Both the position numbers and the translations under genes were made by a program. From assembly GCA_028622995.1 (NCBI GenBank), contig JAJQJQ010000007.1, positions 3,472,001-3,536,000 on the forward strand: DNA of 64,000 nucleotides, written 5' to 3'. This stretch comes from Panagrolaimus kolymaensis (lineage: Eukaryota > Nematoda > Chromadorea > Rhabditida > Panagrolaimidae). The notes under the pieces are model-generated. The model saw only the letters and a program-made list of their open reading frames with translations, made no database searches and had not been told where the DNA came from. Below are positions 37,801 to 47,075 of the stretch, piece by piece; positions within the stretch are counted from its first letter, which is position 1, and every line of letters starts with the position of its first letter.

Positions 37801-38802
37801 TTAGTGAAAATAAATAGAAAAGAATGTAACAAGGTTATCGTTATTTTGTGACAAAAAGAAAAAAGCTACAAATTATTTTTCCAAAACATACAATTTTTTT
37901 ATGACACTTTTGAAACCTAAAAATTCTTATCTCTTCTTTTTAGATATTGATGAATGCCAATTTGATAATGCTTGTATGGAATCCGAATTATGTTTCAACG
38001 AACTTGGCAGTTATTCTTGTTTGGCTAAGCCTTGTCCAAGAAAGTTCAAGCTCAACCTTGATACGTAAGATTTTTTCGATATTAAAAATTTTTATTTGGG
38101 GGCGTAAAAAGATGTTATTAAACTTCAGAATACAGTTTAAAAACAATTATTTTCTCCTAGGATATTTCTATCCCAAAAGATCCAAAATTTTTCTAAAAAA
38201 ATCCTGTGAAGGATATTTTCTTCTTCTGTGTGTTTATTTTTAATTTAAACACACACCCAAAAAAAATTTACTGCTAAAGTTCATGCTTCAACAGTAACGG
38301 CATCAGACGTGTGTGCTTTTATTAAGACACCCTTTTTGTTGAACCAAAGTTAACCGAAAACAAAAATTAATTTTGGAATTAATTCGTGATATTAAAACTA
38401 AATACTCTTGTCTGTTGTAAAATTACAAATTATTAAATCCACCTTTTTAGACTTCAATGCGTTCCAAATTGCACCAACTGCAGTTCAACGCCCATAAACC
38501 TCCATTTGCTTCCGGTTAAACAAGGGCTCGCACCTGAAACTCCATTAATTCGATTAACAGCACATGATCATGACGGAAGAGTCCTTCGAAAATCATCATT
38601 TAAAATTCGAACTCCGACAGAATTTTTCCTTCGCACTGATTCCACTTCTAGCGGATCTTCTACTGTTTTTAATAAGCGAACCCTCACCGCAGGAACTCGA
38701 CATCAAATTAACATTCATTCTGTTTCAATTTCACATGATCGTAAAGTTAAATACAAGACTGATTTTCTTGTTTTTGTTTCAGTATCACAATATCCTTTTT
38801 AA
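4737..38802 (+). CDS. him-4: Hemicentin (HIM-4 orthologue), giant extracellular matrix protein, 55 predicted exons
   Basis: The splice model keeps phase over 55 exons and gives 5,462 residues; C. elegans HIM-4 is of similar size. Exons are 4737-5034, 6163-6267, 6526-6650, 6742-7054, 7099-7869, 7920-8062, 8112-8403, 8447-8745, 8795-9068, 9793-9888, 9947-10098, 10145-10265, 10467-10630, 10678-10723, 10969-11143, 11192-11759, 11806-12796, 14146-14258, 14316-14472, 14524-15087, 15137-15282, 15330-16020, 16069-16641, 16702-16980, 17432-17641, 17801-18600, 18650-18692, 18745-18819, 18901-19016, 24376-24696, 24744-25335, 25381-25914, 26009-26557, 26685-26960, 27102-27379, 27444-27567, 28473-28967, 29016-29087, 29137-29321, 29719-29815, 29863-30060, 30111-30179, 30244-30519, 30581-30856, 31365-31499, 33615-33743, 34178-34324, 34829-34882, 34934-35005, 35272-36235, 36319-36778, 36829-37126, 37176-37790, 37944-38064 and 38451-38802. 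The order is signal peptide, vWA, about 47 Ig, nidogen-like link, EGF, fibulin-type end. In worms hemicentin anchors cells, such as mechanosensory neurons and uterine cells, to epidermis and basement membrane. Confidence 0.95.
5035..6162 (+). other. Hemicentin intron 1 (1.1 kb)
   Basis: This intron runs from donor GTATGC to acceptor TTTCAG. It is AT-rich. I see no nested gene, structured RNA or repeat in it. Several minus-strand ORFs are phenylalanine-rich and look like composition artefacts. Confidence 0.6.
9131..9553 (-). CDS. RNA polymerase RPB11/AC19-family subunit, best fit RPAC2 (Pol I/III), nested in hemicentin
   Basis: The gene lies antisense inside the 9069-9792 intron of hemicentin. 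Exons 9553-9521, 9467-9364 and 9317-9131 give 107 residues. The core motif GEDHTLGN is the hallmark of the alpha-like small subunits that heterodimerise with RPAC1 or RPB3. It is followed by [19 protein letters not shown] and a C-terminal helix ending [10 protein letters not shown]. The short N-terminus, VEF before the GY motif and the C-terminal helix favour RPAC2/AC19 (POLR1D) of RNA polymerases I and III. The FAGYxVPHPLE string is also RPB11-like, so the two paralogues are not fully separated by eye. Promoter and poly(A) must fit within about 240 bp on each side of the gene, inside the intron. Confidence 0.87.
12837..13848 (-). CDS. Unidentified four-pass membrane protein, nested in hemicentin
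   Basis: The gene is antisense within the 12797-14145 intron of hemicentin. Exons 13848-13783, 13736-13596, 13550-13432, 13384-13269, 13220-13042 and 12944-12837 join in frame to 242 residues. The N-terminal 60 or so residues are charged and cytosolic-looking. Four hydrophobic segments follow: around [58 protein letters not shown] and [19 protein letters not shown]. The C-terminus is a short helical, Lys/Glu/Gln-rich tail that could form a coiled coil. I do not recognise the family. The stop is only about 40 bp from the hemicentin splice donor on the other strand. The six short introns with clean GTAAG/TTAG ends argue that this is a real, expressed gene. Confidence 0.75.
17231..17335 (+). ncRNA. 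Candidate structured RNA: three adjacent hairpins in a hemicentin intron
   Basis: Inside the AT-rich intron 16981-17431 sits a GC-richer block with three consecutive hairpins. Hairpin 1 (17239-17252) is ATGGG-GATA-CCCAT. Hairpin 2 (core 17262-17282) is CAAGCTG, a 7-nt loop, then CAGCTTG, and extends outward with G-U pairs. Hairpin 3 (17304-17332) has a 12-bp stem (some G-U) closing an ATTAC loop. Right after hairpin 1 comes GTAAGT, a perfect splice-donor consensus. Between hairpins 2 and 3 lies AATATTGG, which resembles an Sm site. That order (leader hairpin, donor, hairpin, Sm-like site, terminal hairpin) is the layout of nematode spliced-leader RNAs. The would-be leader does not resemble SL1 or SL2, so this is an inference. 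It could instead be another small RNA on either strand. Confidence 0.35.
19171..22435 (-). CDS. Secreted or GPI-anchored cysteine-rich protein with ADAM-like cysteine spacing, nested in hemicentin
   Basis: Exons 22435-22287, 20593-20462, 20043-19722 and 19389-19171 join in frame to 273 residues. The N-terminus ([20 protein letters not shown]) is a signal peptide. The mature part holds about 35 cysteines in clusters such as [38 protein letters not shown] and CQLCCYDF. It ends with C-N-R-Y-G-V-C and a C-terminal hydrophobic tail ([20 protein letters not shown]) with no cytosolic part, which suits a GPI signal or a tail anchor. The C-x-x-G-x-C-x-x-x-V-C and C-N-x-Y-G-x-C patterns recall the disintegrin/cysteine-rich part of ADAM10/17-type proteins, but no protease domain is present. 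The start was chosen because an upstream in-frame extension is AT-biased and lacks signal-peptide character. Function unknown. The second intron (20594-22286) carries the fold-back repeat. Confidence 0.72.
21071..21444. mobile_element. Fold-back (MITE-like) element with about 120-bp near-perfect inverted arms
   Basis: The left arm (21071 to about 21190) is repeated in inverted orientation at about 21324-21444, separated by about 130 bp of AT-rich spacer. The ends read TTAAAGGAACAGTCTCAC and its complement. The outer tetranucleotide is TTAA on both sides, which could be a TTAA target duplication or simply part of the terminal repeat. No coding capacity. It lies in the second intron of the cysteine-rich gene and within the large hemicentin intron, so transcripts from either strand would form a long hairpin. 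The high identity of the arms suggests recent insertion or arm homogenisation. Superfamily undetermined. Confidence 0.85.
22689..22711 (+). repeat. Short sequence resembling one end of the fold-back element
   Basis: This stretch, containing AGGAGCAGTCTCATTTTTGC, differs from the terminal sequence of the 21071-21444 element at about three positions over some 22 bases. It may be a decayed solo end of a related element, or chance. Confidence 0.35.
27444..28070 (+). CDS. Alternative terminal exon of hemicentin (short isoform with basic tail)
   Basis: The exon that completes Ig domain 36 normally ends at 27567 (donor GTAATC) and joins 28473 in frame. If the donor is not used, the frame stays open for another 167 residues to TGA at 28068-28070. 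The tail begins [16 protein letters not shown] and goes on with a charged helical, Arg/Glu-rich coiled-coil-like segment ([20 protein letters not shown]). A Thr-rich stretch follows, and the end is strongly basic ([11 protein letters not shown]). A 3' UTR-like stretch and AATAAA at 28327-28332 follow, all before the downstream acceptor. About 500 bp without a stop in AT-rich intron sequence is unlikely by chance. The resulting protein would be 3,958 residues: vWA plus 36 Ig, no EGF or fibulin end. Confidence 0.72.
   Translation: MSKDGYRLIIANLKLSDAGEYRCLVTNRAGEVQAKFEVETLCNHLGTAYCRELEHRHIEKFRQESERRRKLAQEEELRRRLAMHQWNFDASQRGVHSRHRVYPEYSVNVAPRETVYLSAGTSGFQTTEYSDNNVIQNLRADLLQFKREKVVTIRSTITTTTTDAATPPPILAKRKPKQKLSYLQKLKRRRMHRKKLAEQKLLESLMDF
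28327..28332 (+). terminator. Intronic poly(A) signal AATAAA for the short hemicentin isoform
   Basis: A canonical AATAAA is followed within 30 bases by a T/G-rich stretch. It lies inside hemicentin intron 36, after the alternative stop at 28070 and before the acceptor at 28472. The placement fits an intronic polyadenylation site. Confidence 0.55.
30927..31327 (-). CDS. Small predicted secreted protein (112 aa), nested in hemicentin
   Basis: The gene is antisense inside the 30857-31364 intron. Exons 31327-31243 and 31180-30927 give 112 residues. The first 27 residues ([20 protein letters not shown] and on) are a strong signal peptide, and cleavage is likely just before the lone cysteine region ISCKP. 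The mature part is acidic and helical ([39 protein letters not shown]). It ends in an Asn/His/Met-rich tail with [10 protein letters not shown]. It contains no disulphide-forming cysteine pair and few dibasic sites, so a neuropeptide precursor is possible but not supported. I do not recognise a family. Two ATGs are adjacent at the start; either would serve. Confidence 0.68.
31500..33614 (+). other. Hemicentin intron of 2.1 kb
   Basis: This intron splits Ig domain 43 after NKTLEH. It is AT-rich with clusters of A and T tracts. I see no nested coding gene, tRNA or inverted repeat. Confidence 0.6.
36319..38802 (+). other. Hemicentin C-terminus: link region, calcium-binding EGF modules, fibulin-type end
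   Basis: After the last Ig domain comes a region of about 220 residues with little cysteine and many Gly/Glu. It sits where vertebrate hemicentins carry a nidogen G2F domain. From 37100 there are EGF-like modules with the D-I-D-E-C calcium-binding start ([27 protein letters not shown], a variant DIGECEFDA, and DIDECQFDN). The last exon (38451-38802) encodes a cysteine motif (CVPNCTNCS) and a beta-rich segment that fits the fibulin C-terminal module shared by hemicentins and fibulins. It ends at TAA 38802. Confidence 0.85.
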
Positions 38803-39032
38803 AACTTATCATTGACATATTTTGATTGTTTTGTTACATATTTTTCTTAGCTTAAATATAAATATTTTTTGTTTTATATATAAATAGAAAGTAGCAATAA
38901 GTTTACTTTTCTTTAACACAAACAAAAAATACAGACATATCTTTTAAAAACAAAAATAAAATTCTGAATACTCTCTTTCTTCTTTTATGTACATACAAAA
39001 AAATAAAATAAAATAGCCTAAAAAATATTAAG

Positions 39033-41456
39033 TCATGGATGCTCATCATAAGTAAAATAAGTTTCATCGGGTTTAAGGGCATCTTGATCGGCAACAGTGA
39101 CAGGCACCGCTCTCGTCGATATTACAGTTTTGGCTGGTGCATATTTATGCATCACTTGAATTCCAACCTTTGGATCTTCTTTAGATTTTGGCAACTGCCT
39201 CGCCATCACCAACGGCGTTTTGGTCGTAGTTTTCGAAGCATCTGATTGTCGAAATTGTACTGCAACTTCGTCTTCACTGAGAGGAACTGGTGTGGTTCGA
39301 TGTGATGGGTTTATCGAAAGTGATGGCCTCCATTTGCGTGATGTTGGACGACTCGTGACTCGGACCCTAGAATGTTGCTTTAGCGACCCAAAACCACCTA
39401 TGCGGCCATTAACAGACGTTTTAGTAAGAGGATCTAAGCGAATAGGAGGAAAAGCGTTAGATTTTATATGTTGGTTATAAATTGGCGGGATTACTGATGG
39501 CTTTGGTGTGGAAATGGAAGATGAAGCAGAAACTGAGCCTATTGCTGAAACAGGAGCAGATGAACTTAAAGCTGAAGCAGAAGCGGAAGCTTGTGATGGA
39601 TCCGAGGAAGCAGCAAGAAGAGTCTCGAGTTTGCTCAAAATATCTCTAAAAAATTTTTTCTTAATCTTTGATAATTTCTTTTTTCTTTTTGAATCAAACC
39701 TAGCTGAGAATTTATTTTGGCTATTAAATCGAGCACCCAATTTTGCAATTAATTCTTCTTCAAGTTGATCCATTGATTGTTCTATGGTTGTGGCGCGCGT
39801 GGGAATAGCTGGCACTTGAGTTGTGGTCGTGATGGTGATGCTATCGACGGCTTTCTCACGATTCGGATACGATGGTCGCACATATGGGATGGGAGTCCTT
39901 CGTGTCGTGATTAATGGAGCCGCAGTAATAGCTACTTCAGAAATACTTGAAGTCATTGGTCTCGGTTTAGTTTCCAATGGAGTTACTGTAAATGGAATCT
40001 TTTTTGGTGGTCTCACTGTTTCCACAACCACAGCGGTGGTGTATAATTTAGCCGTAAGTGGTTTTTTAGTTGTTGTTGTTGGATTAAATAGAAGAAGTGG
40101 TAATAAAGGCGCAATAGGAGGCTGATCATCACTTTCTTCCTCCTCCTCTTCTTCTTCAGCTGCAGGTTCTTCTTCTCTTCCTTGTTCTTGTACGTATCTT
40201 TCTTGCTGGGTTCGATCATAATCTTCAACTTCATTTGCATTTGTTAGAGGGAAAAATGCTGAAGGTGGTGGTGATGCACCTGGTGGAAGTTTTAGTGACT
40301 CAGTGCAATATTTTTCATCGCTACCGTCAGGACAATTTCCAATTCCATCACAAACTTGAGCAATTGGAACTTGATCAAGCCGATTTTCGCAAACATAAAA
40401 TCTTTCATGCGTTACTTTGCAAAGTAATTCATCTTCAGCGTGAGTACATTGCGGGCTTCCATCACAACGCTGACTAATGGGGATGCATTCAGAAGATTTA
40501 AGGCAATGGAACATTCCAGCGCCACATCCTAGAAATTTCTAAATTAAAAGGAAAATTTATACTAAAACCAACCATCACAACTCATCTCGTCGGTACCATC
40601 ACCACATTCAACAACTCCATTACACCGAGCCCCACTGGCAATACATTGTTCGCTAATAATGCATGGAAATTCACCTGCGCTACACATGGCTGAAAAAAAC
40701 AAATTCCTGTTTTGGTTTTTTGTTTTTTTGTTGATGAAATGATTGGAATGTTGTTTAAAAGGATTATCGTAAATTTGTTTCAGGGAAGATTTAAATAAAA
40801 GCTAATCTAGGATTGACTACACCAAAAATGGACAAAACAAAAACTGTGAAAAGAAAAACAAATAAAAACAACTTACGACAATTTTGTTCATCTTCCTCTA
40901 AAACGCAATCGTAATTCCCGTCACACCTTTTAGACAACGGAACACACGATTCCGAAAGCGGACAGCTAAATTCATTCTTTTGACAATTTTCAGCTATAAT
41001 AAACCAGTTAAATAATTTTAGAAAAGAAAGTGCGATAGATTAATTAAGATTATACTTACCGCCATCGGATCTTAAACCGCAACCTTTAATATTAAAATCA
41101 AAGTTGCAATTTTGAGTTCCCATAGTATCATAAACTAATCCTAAAATAAATAAATAAAACTTAAAAGTAAATAAAATCTCAATCTTTTTTAATTTACCCA
41201 TTTTGCATGTCTTTTTATAAGTTCTAAAACCATCAGATTGCCATCTACAATGATAAAATTCTGCGCTGCATGGATAACCAATAAATTGACCCAATGGAGA
41301 TCGCTGAAGTCCTACTTCTGCTAACATTGAGGTCTCATTGCAATAATTAGGTTCATGCATTTGAAGCCCTCCAGCATCCAATAAATTCATTGCCACTCCA
41401 AAGCAATATTTTGGAATAATTATGGAAAATAAAAGTAGGAACCAAGTATTTATCAT
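39033..41456 (-). CDS. Secreted chitin-binding-like / LDL-receptor class A repeat protein with mucin-like tail
   Basis: Exons 41456-41198, 41140-41060, 40993-40877, 40689-40573 and 40528-39033 give 689 residues. A signal peptide ([20 protein letters not shown]) leads into a peritrophin/ChtBD2-like module: [11 protein letters not shown], then [13 protein letters not shown] and NCNF...GC. Four LDL-A repeats follow, with the C-x-S/P-x-R-C-D/N-G ... D-E/G-x-D-E-x2-C calcium pattern (for example [48 protein letters not shown]). The rest is low-complexity: an acidic run of Glu, Thr/Pro/Ser-rich mucin-like stretches and a Lys/Arg patch. There is no clear membrane segment, so it is probably secreted. 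The domain pair suggests binding to a chitin-containing matrix such as eggshell or pharyngeal cuticle, by inference only. The gene is convergent with hemicentin, 230 bp from its stop. Confidence 0.88.
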
Positions 41457-44231
41457 TTTAAGTGTGATGGCTTTCTTAATTTAAAAAGATGTGAGGAAAA
41501 CAAATGAAAATGAAAAATCAAAAGTAGTAATTCTTCTTCCAAGATTGTTCCTTCCAAATAAAATAAACACCCCCAAAAAAAGGTTTTCAGGAAAGCAGCA
41601 ATCAAAAAGAAGGAAAGAAAAAATAAGCTAAAACAATAGAATGAAAAGAGATTTATTTTTTCTGCAAGAAAAAAATGGTGAAGAAGAGTTTTGGACTTGC
41701 TTGAGAAAGAAAAAAGGAGAAAGAGATTGCGCGAAAAAGGAGGGAGAAAAAGGTAGTTAGGATTGACTTCGAGATTTTTTTTGTCACTGTGTGAAATGGA
41801 CACCCTACCTTTTCCAGTAGCAGCAACAGGAGTAACATCGACAGAAGAAGAAAAAAATGGAGGTTTGTCATCGTCTTCAAAGAAGCTGCTGTTGTTGCGA
41901 TAATAGTCTTTCATCAACTACATTACCATCATTCATCCATCCATCGATGGAAACGAGAATGGGAAAACGGGAGATCTAATGTTTTTTTTGTTAAAATAGT
42001 TTGTCCTCCAACAAGAATAAAAAAAATGTGACAACAATATAACAACAAATTTATATACCCGCTTTTAGTCATGATCTCCCTCTCTTTTTATTCGGGTGCG
42101 ATCTCATTCTTCTCTCTCATCTCATCATTACAAAACAAATGTCAAAAACACATACATATGTACATAACCATCAAAATCAATGTTTAAATTAGCTTCATTT
42201 TTTTCTTCATCATCATCAAGCTAACAGGAGCTTTCGTTTAAAAGCAAAGAAAATGAATCAAGAAAAGTTTGGTTGAGTGAAATTTGAGACAAATTTAAAT
42301 TTTTTTTGTGTCTTCATCTCGTCACCCAACCAAAAAAGGGAAGTCAAGATTCGATAAAAAAACTTTTTTGATTTATTTTTGATTTCATAGTTTTTTTTAT
42401 CATAAAAAAACTAGATGGTGCGATTTAAACTTTAATCTTCCAAATGCTTTTTTTGCTAATCACAAGCTTTGATTAAATTAAATTAGAAATCATTCACAGC
42501 AACAAAAAAATAAAATTGCAGACGAAAAAGAACAATATGAAACACTGCTAAAAAAAGAAGTTGTTTTGATCTGTTTTTAGGTGTCAATCTGTAGGAAGGA
42601 AGGAAAACAAAAAACAAACATAAAACTAATTGAAAACCATGTGGCATCCAACAGCAGCAGTAAAAAAAGTGGTAAACACTTGAAGAAAATGAACGCATGT
42701 TATCAGCAACAAGGCAGTATGAATTTTTCAAGAATTGTTATTTTGCTTAAATTGTTTTATTTTCATAATTTTTTGCAAATTAATATTCAAGTAAGTTTGT
42801 TGTTTTTACCAACGGTAAAATGTCAATTGAAGAGTATTTAACATGATAAGTTTTTATTTTCTCTAAAATTGTTTAAACAAAATAATATTTTTTTAATGAG
42901 AGTTAATCAAGAAAAAAGATTAACTTTGTTGTACAAATTAGAATTAAAACTTTTGAATGTTGTCTTCGCCAAAAAGTTTAAACCTTATTAGTTATAAAAA
43001 TTTATTCCATATGTTTTAAAAGAGATGCTTATGTTTTATTCAATAAAATGTTGATTCTTTGTTTTACAATACTACTATTTTTAGAAGGATTAACGATTTT
43101 TTTTTTGACAAGGAAAATTCAGTGTTTTAAAAAGTTATTTTGATTTTTTAGTGCGCTTTTCAAAGCATTAAACTATGGAAAAGTCTTTGTGTTTTAGACA
43201 TAGCTAGCTCTTTCGTAATAGTAGGCATTGACTCTGCCCGCCATTTTTTGCATTCAAATCCGTTTTTTTTGCGTTGGCTTTTGTTTTAGTTTTTTCTTAC
43301 GTTGCAGCTGTCTTCTTTTTCCCGCAACCTTGTCGATAAAAAAGAGCAGAGTTTAGTTTCAAAAATTTCATCATTAAAATTTACACTACTAATAAAACTA
43401 TAATATTCCCGACAAATTGATTACTTTGTTATGTTCATTTTCTTCCTCCTGATTTAAAATTAATTGATTCTGACATCATTCGCTTTTTATTTTTTATCCA
43501 ATATTTTAATCCATATATTTTTCTCTCTCCCACATAAAGCTTTTAGCTTGAACTTAAATTTATTGCTTTTTTTCACAACATTAGAAAAACTTTGAAGGGA
43601 AAAAACCTGTCATCATTCGCACATTGTTGCGGTTTTCACGTTTTCCGGTGCTAAACTTAATGAACCTCCAAACACACACACAAAAAAGAGTAAACTGCTG
43701 TGGATGATGTTCATAAAAGTTTTTTTCTTTCTCGCGAGAAAAAAATATATCGAAAAAGTGAGAGATAGGCTTTTCTTGCATGTGCGCATTTTTTCTTCTA
43801 TTTCTTTTTTTTCTTCTATTTCTTTTTTTTCTTCTGTTTTGTTGTTCAAAATGTACTTTGTCCCCATTGGCAGCAGCCAGCCGCAGCAATGTGAGCGTCT
43901 TCCTCAAGTTTATTTTTTCTCTAAACGATGCTACTAAAACAACGATTTTTGACGCAATTCAATCTTTTTTCTTTCAAACTTTGAAGGCTTTTTTTGACAT
44001 TTTTGTCAACTGCCACCACCATAAAATATTTTTTTCATGTTTAAAGTGAAAGAGCAAATAGTTTTTTTTTCAATTTAAAAAAATGTTTAAAACGAACAAA
44101 CAAGCAACCTTTGTTTCAATGTGATAAATTTTTTTATGTCCTTTCTTTTTATGGAAAAAGATAAAATATTGATAATTTTTAGGCTATTATATCAATAAAC
44201 GGGTCATTGAGGTTATTGCCTTTGGGCTTTT
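41457..44231. other. Divergent intergenic region (LDL-A gene and PDH E2)
   Basis: These 2.8 kb of AT-rich sequence lie between two divergently transcribed genes and must hold both promoters. Coding-looking ORFs here are Phe/Lys/Arg-rich and lack splice partners. A short tandem repeat lies at about 43790-43845. No RNA gene recognised. Confidence 0.5.
43790..43845. repeat. Short tandem repeat, about 17-bp unit, three copies
   Basis: The unit TTTTCTTCTATTTCTTT is repeated about three times, the last copy diverged. Read in reverse it would encode N-R-R-K-K-R repeats, but no gene model supports that. Confidence 0.7.
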
Positions 44232-45921
44232 ATGTCAAAAATTCCTGCGGGTACTAAGGCTACAATGCCATTAAAAAATGTTTATTATCGAGCGAAATTA
44301 GCTCCAACCTTAGCAGCTGCTGTTGCGTTGTCCACTGCTGCGCCATTATCGTAAGCTTTTTTCTTTAATAAATATATTATTTTTACACAGGTTTGTCCAA
44401 TTTAGAAGGCAATTACATTCATCAAATTTAATTACATCATTTATTGGTGGAGAAAAAACTTACCAAATTTTGGAAAGTCGTGTTTCAAATCTATCAAAAA
44501 TTCGATCATATTCAAGTACAAACAATGGCAATGGAAGAAGTGGTTCATTACCATCCCATATTAAAGTTAATCTTCCCGCATTATCTCCAACAATGGAATC
44601 AGGAACAATTGTATCCTGGCAGAAAAAAGAAGGGGATAAATTAGAAGAGGGTGATTTACTTTGTGAAATTGAAACCGATAAAGCAACGATGGGTTTTGAA
44701 ACTCCCGAAGAAGGCTATTTAGCAAAGATTTTAATTTCTGAAGGAACTAAGGATGTTTTAATTGGAAAGTTATTATGCATTATTGTTGATAGTGAAAAAG
44801 ATATTTCAAAGTTTGTTAATTTTGAAACAGAAATTTCCCATGAACCTGCTCCACCTGCAGCCGCAGGAAAGACAAAAGTTCCACCACCTAAAGAAGATCT
44901 AACAACCGTTGCCACTCAACCCGTGGAACCAATAGATGCAGTAACATCAACTCCATTTGCGAAAGAAATCGCTGAAAAACTCAATGTTGACCTTCAAGGT
45001 GTTACTGGGTCAGGGCCATCAGGAAGAGTATTAGCTTCAGATATAATCTCAGGTGGCCCAAAACCTCAATCAACTGTATCTTCAAAAGTTGAAGGTTTTG
45101 TGGATTTGCCTATTTCGTCATTGCGTCAATCACTTGCCAAACGTCTTACTGACACTAAATTTAATATTCCACATTATTATTTAACTTCAGAAATTTTATT
45201 AGAAAATATTATAATGTAAGTTTCAATCACTCATTTTACCTTTTAACCAATATTGTATTTCAGAGTTAGAAATAAATTAAATAAGTTATTAGAAAAAACG
45301 TGTTCAAAACTTTCATCAAAGCCACAAAAATTAACAATAGAAGATTTTGTGTTTAAAGCTGTTGCACTATCTTGCCTAAAAGTACCTGAAACAAATTCAT
45401 TTTTTATGGGAACTCATGTGAGACAAAACAAATCTGTGAATCTTTCAATTACAGTTAATACAGTTAATGGATTTGTCACACCAGTAATACACGATGCTCA
45501 TGCTAAAGTGAGTTTGTTTAAAATTGAACTATCAAATTTTTAATAATAAAATATTTTTAAGGGATTAGTTGAAATAAATAAAGAAATTGCTGATTTAACT
45601 AAACGAGCACTTTCGGGTGAATTAAAACCTTATGAATTTCAAGGTGGAACTTTTACAATTTCTTCCATAACACAACTTGGCGGTGAAGCAAATTTCTCTC
45701 CCATTTTGAATTCTCCTCAATCGTGCAATCTTGCAATAGGAAAATCAACAAGAAAATTAATTCCCAATAATACTATTGAAAGAGATGAAGGTGGATTTTC
45801 TTCTGTTACTAGTCTCACCGTCACCCTTTCATGTGATCATCGAGTTGTTGATGGTGCAATTTCTGCCACATTTCTTCGATATTTTAAAGAATATTTAGAA
45901 AAACCTCATTTGATGCTTTAA
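44232..45921 (+). CDS. dlat-1: Pyruvate dehydrogenase E2, dihydrolipoyl acetyltransferase (mitochondrial)
   Basis: Exons 44232-44350, 44391-45215, 45264-45507 and 45562-45921 give 515 residues. An Arg/Ser/Ala-rich presequence precedes one lipoyl domain (LPALSPTMESGTIVSW, lipoyl lysine in ETDKATM). The E3/E1-binding domain follows (STPFAKEIAEKLNVD ... GSGPSGRVLASDI), then the 2-oxoacid dehydrogenase acyltransferase core. The catalytic motif DHRVVDGA with its histidine is intact, which separates it from the inactive E3-binding protein (PDHX). The enzyme transfers acetyl from lipoamide to CoA in the mitochondrial matrix. The start at 44232 is the first in-frame ATG after a TTTTTAG that could be a trans-splice acceptor; the next in-frame ATG is at 44265. 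Only one lipoyl domain is present, whereas vertebrate DLAT has two. Confidence 0.95.
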
Positions 45922-46351
45922 TTTGTATCACTTAAATTTTTAGGCCTTCTTATATTAGAAATAGAAATAATAATTGCAATGACATTTTCCAATGTTTTTT
46001 ACCGGTGCAAAATTTTTCGCTTACTTGTGTGTTTTTTGTTTTGGGTAATAAAAATCTTGCTTATTCCACTTCTAAAACCAACAATTAATTGTATCCACTT
46101 TCAAATTTAGCAAGAATATATTAAATCTTACGGCGAAAAGCCTATGCACAATAATTAGCATACTGTCATCAATCTTCGATTCCAAAATTTGCAATCGCAA
46201 AAAGGATCTTGAAAAAATAAATTATAAAGTTATTCTGTTATCATTTTCCTCAAAGTTTCTAAAATTATCATAAAAACATTTATTTTCAGATATGATTTTC
46301 ATCAATTCAATAACAAAGAACGACAAAAGACAAATCAAACGTCGATGAACA
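45922..46351. other. 3' UTR of dlat-1 and upstream region of the next gene
   Basis: AATAAA lies at about 46047-46052, 125 bp after the dlat-1 stop. A TTTTCAG at about 46284-46290, some 60 bp before the next ATG, could be a splice or trans-splice acceptor. Nothing else recognised. Confidence 0.5.
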
Positions 46352-46760
46352 ATGTGTGATCAGAAAATTGTGCTGTTATTTTTGGGTTTGATTGCTATCA
46401 ATTTTCAACAAATATGTGCAAAACCTTCTTCGAACCAAACTTCTACGAGCGAACCTTCTGACGATGTTACTCAAGGTGGAGTTATGAAAATGGTTGCAGG
46501 ACTTCCATTAATTGCTTGGATTATTATTGGGTATGTTTTTCTAAAAATTTATTTCTACTATTGTTTAATCACTATATTATTTCAGAATTAATATTGGTCT
46601 CATTGTTATCGTTGCTGTATTATATATAGTTTATTTGGTAATCAAACGACGAAGAATAAGAAAAAATCTTACCGACTGTGAAATCAATGCTACAGCAGAA
46701 GAAATCCGAAATATCCGAAAAAATATGCACAAACTTTGGCAAAATCCAAAAGAATTATAA
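46352..46760 (+). CDS. Small type I single-pass membrane protein, unidentified
   Basis: Exons 46352-46530 and 46586-46760 give 117 residues. Residues 1-23 form a signal peptide (MCDQKIVLLFLGLIAINFQQ). A short Ser/Thr/Asn-rich extracellular part with an N-glycosylation sequon (NQTS) follows, then a transmembrane helix (LPLIAWIIIGINIGLIVIVA ... YLVI) and a basic cytosolic stop-transfer (KRRRIRKN) with a short helical tail. It lies 430 bp downstream of dlat-1 on the same strand. The intron falls in the middle of the helix, with clean donor and acceptor. I do not recognise a family; proteins of this shape include small regulatory membrane subunits. Confidence 0.7.
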
Positions 46761-47075
46761 TTAAATGGTTTATGTTGTATTTTTATTTTGTATTTGTATT
46801 GAATATAGTAGTACTATGCTTTGTAATTTATTGTGGTCTCATTTTCTTAAAAATGGTAAACTACCTTTGATTTTTGACATTTTTCTATTAACTTTTGAAG
46901 GAGGAGAGCAATATTACAGCGCATGCTAGTTCTATGCTATAGTTTATTTTACTTTAAAAGATCGTGATGAATAAAAAAAAGAAATAGATAATTTATAACA
47001 AACTAAATTATAACTTTATGAAAATCTCTAATCATAAATAAAAAAATTGGTAAGCAATAGAGTTTTCAATGGCAC
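46761..47075. other. Convergent intergenic region
   Basis: These 315 bp separate the 3' ends of the small membrane protein gene (+) and pgk-1 (-). The sequence is AT-rich and I see no further feature. Confidence 0.5.

Noticed and set aside
43581..43937. Overlapping ORFs with N-R-R-K-K-R repeats
   Set aside because: Explained by a short T/C-rich tandem repeat. No splice partners and no coding signature.
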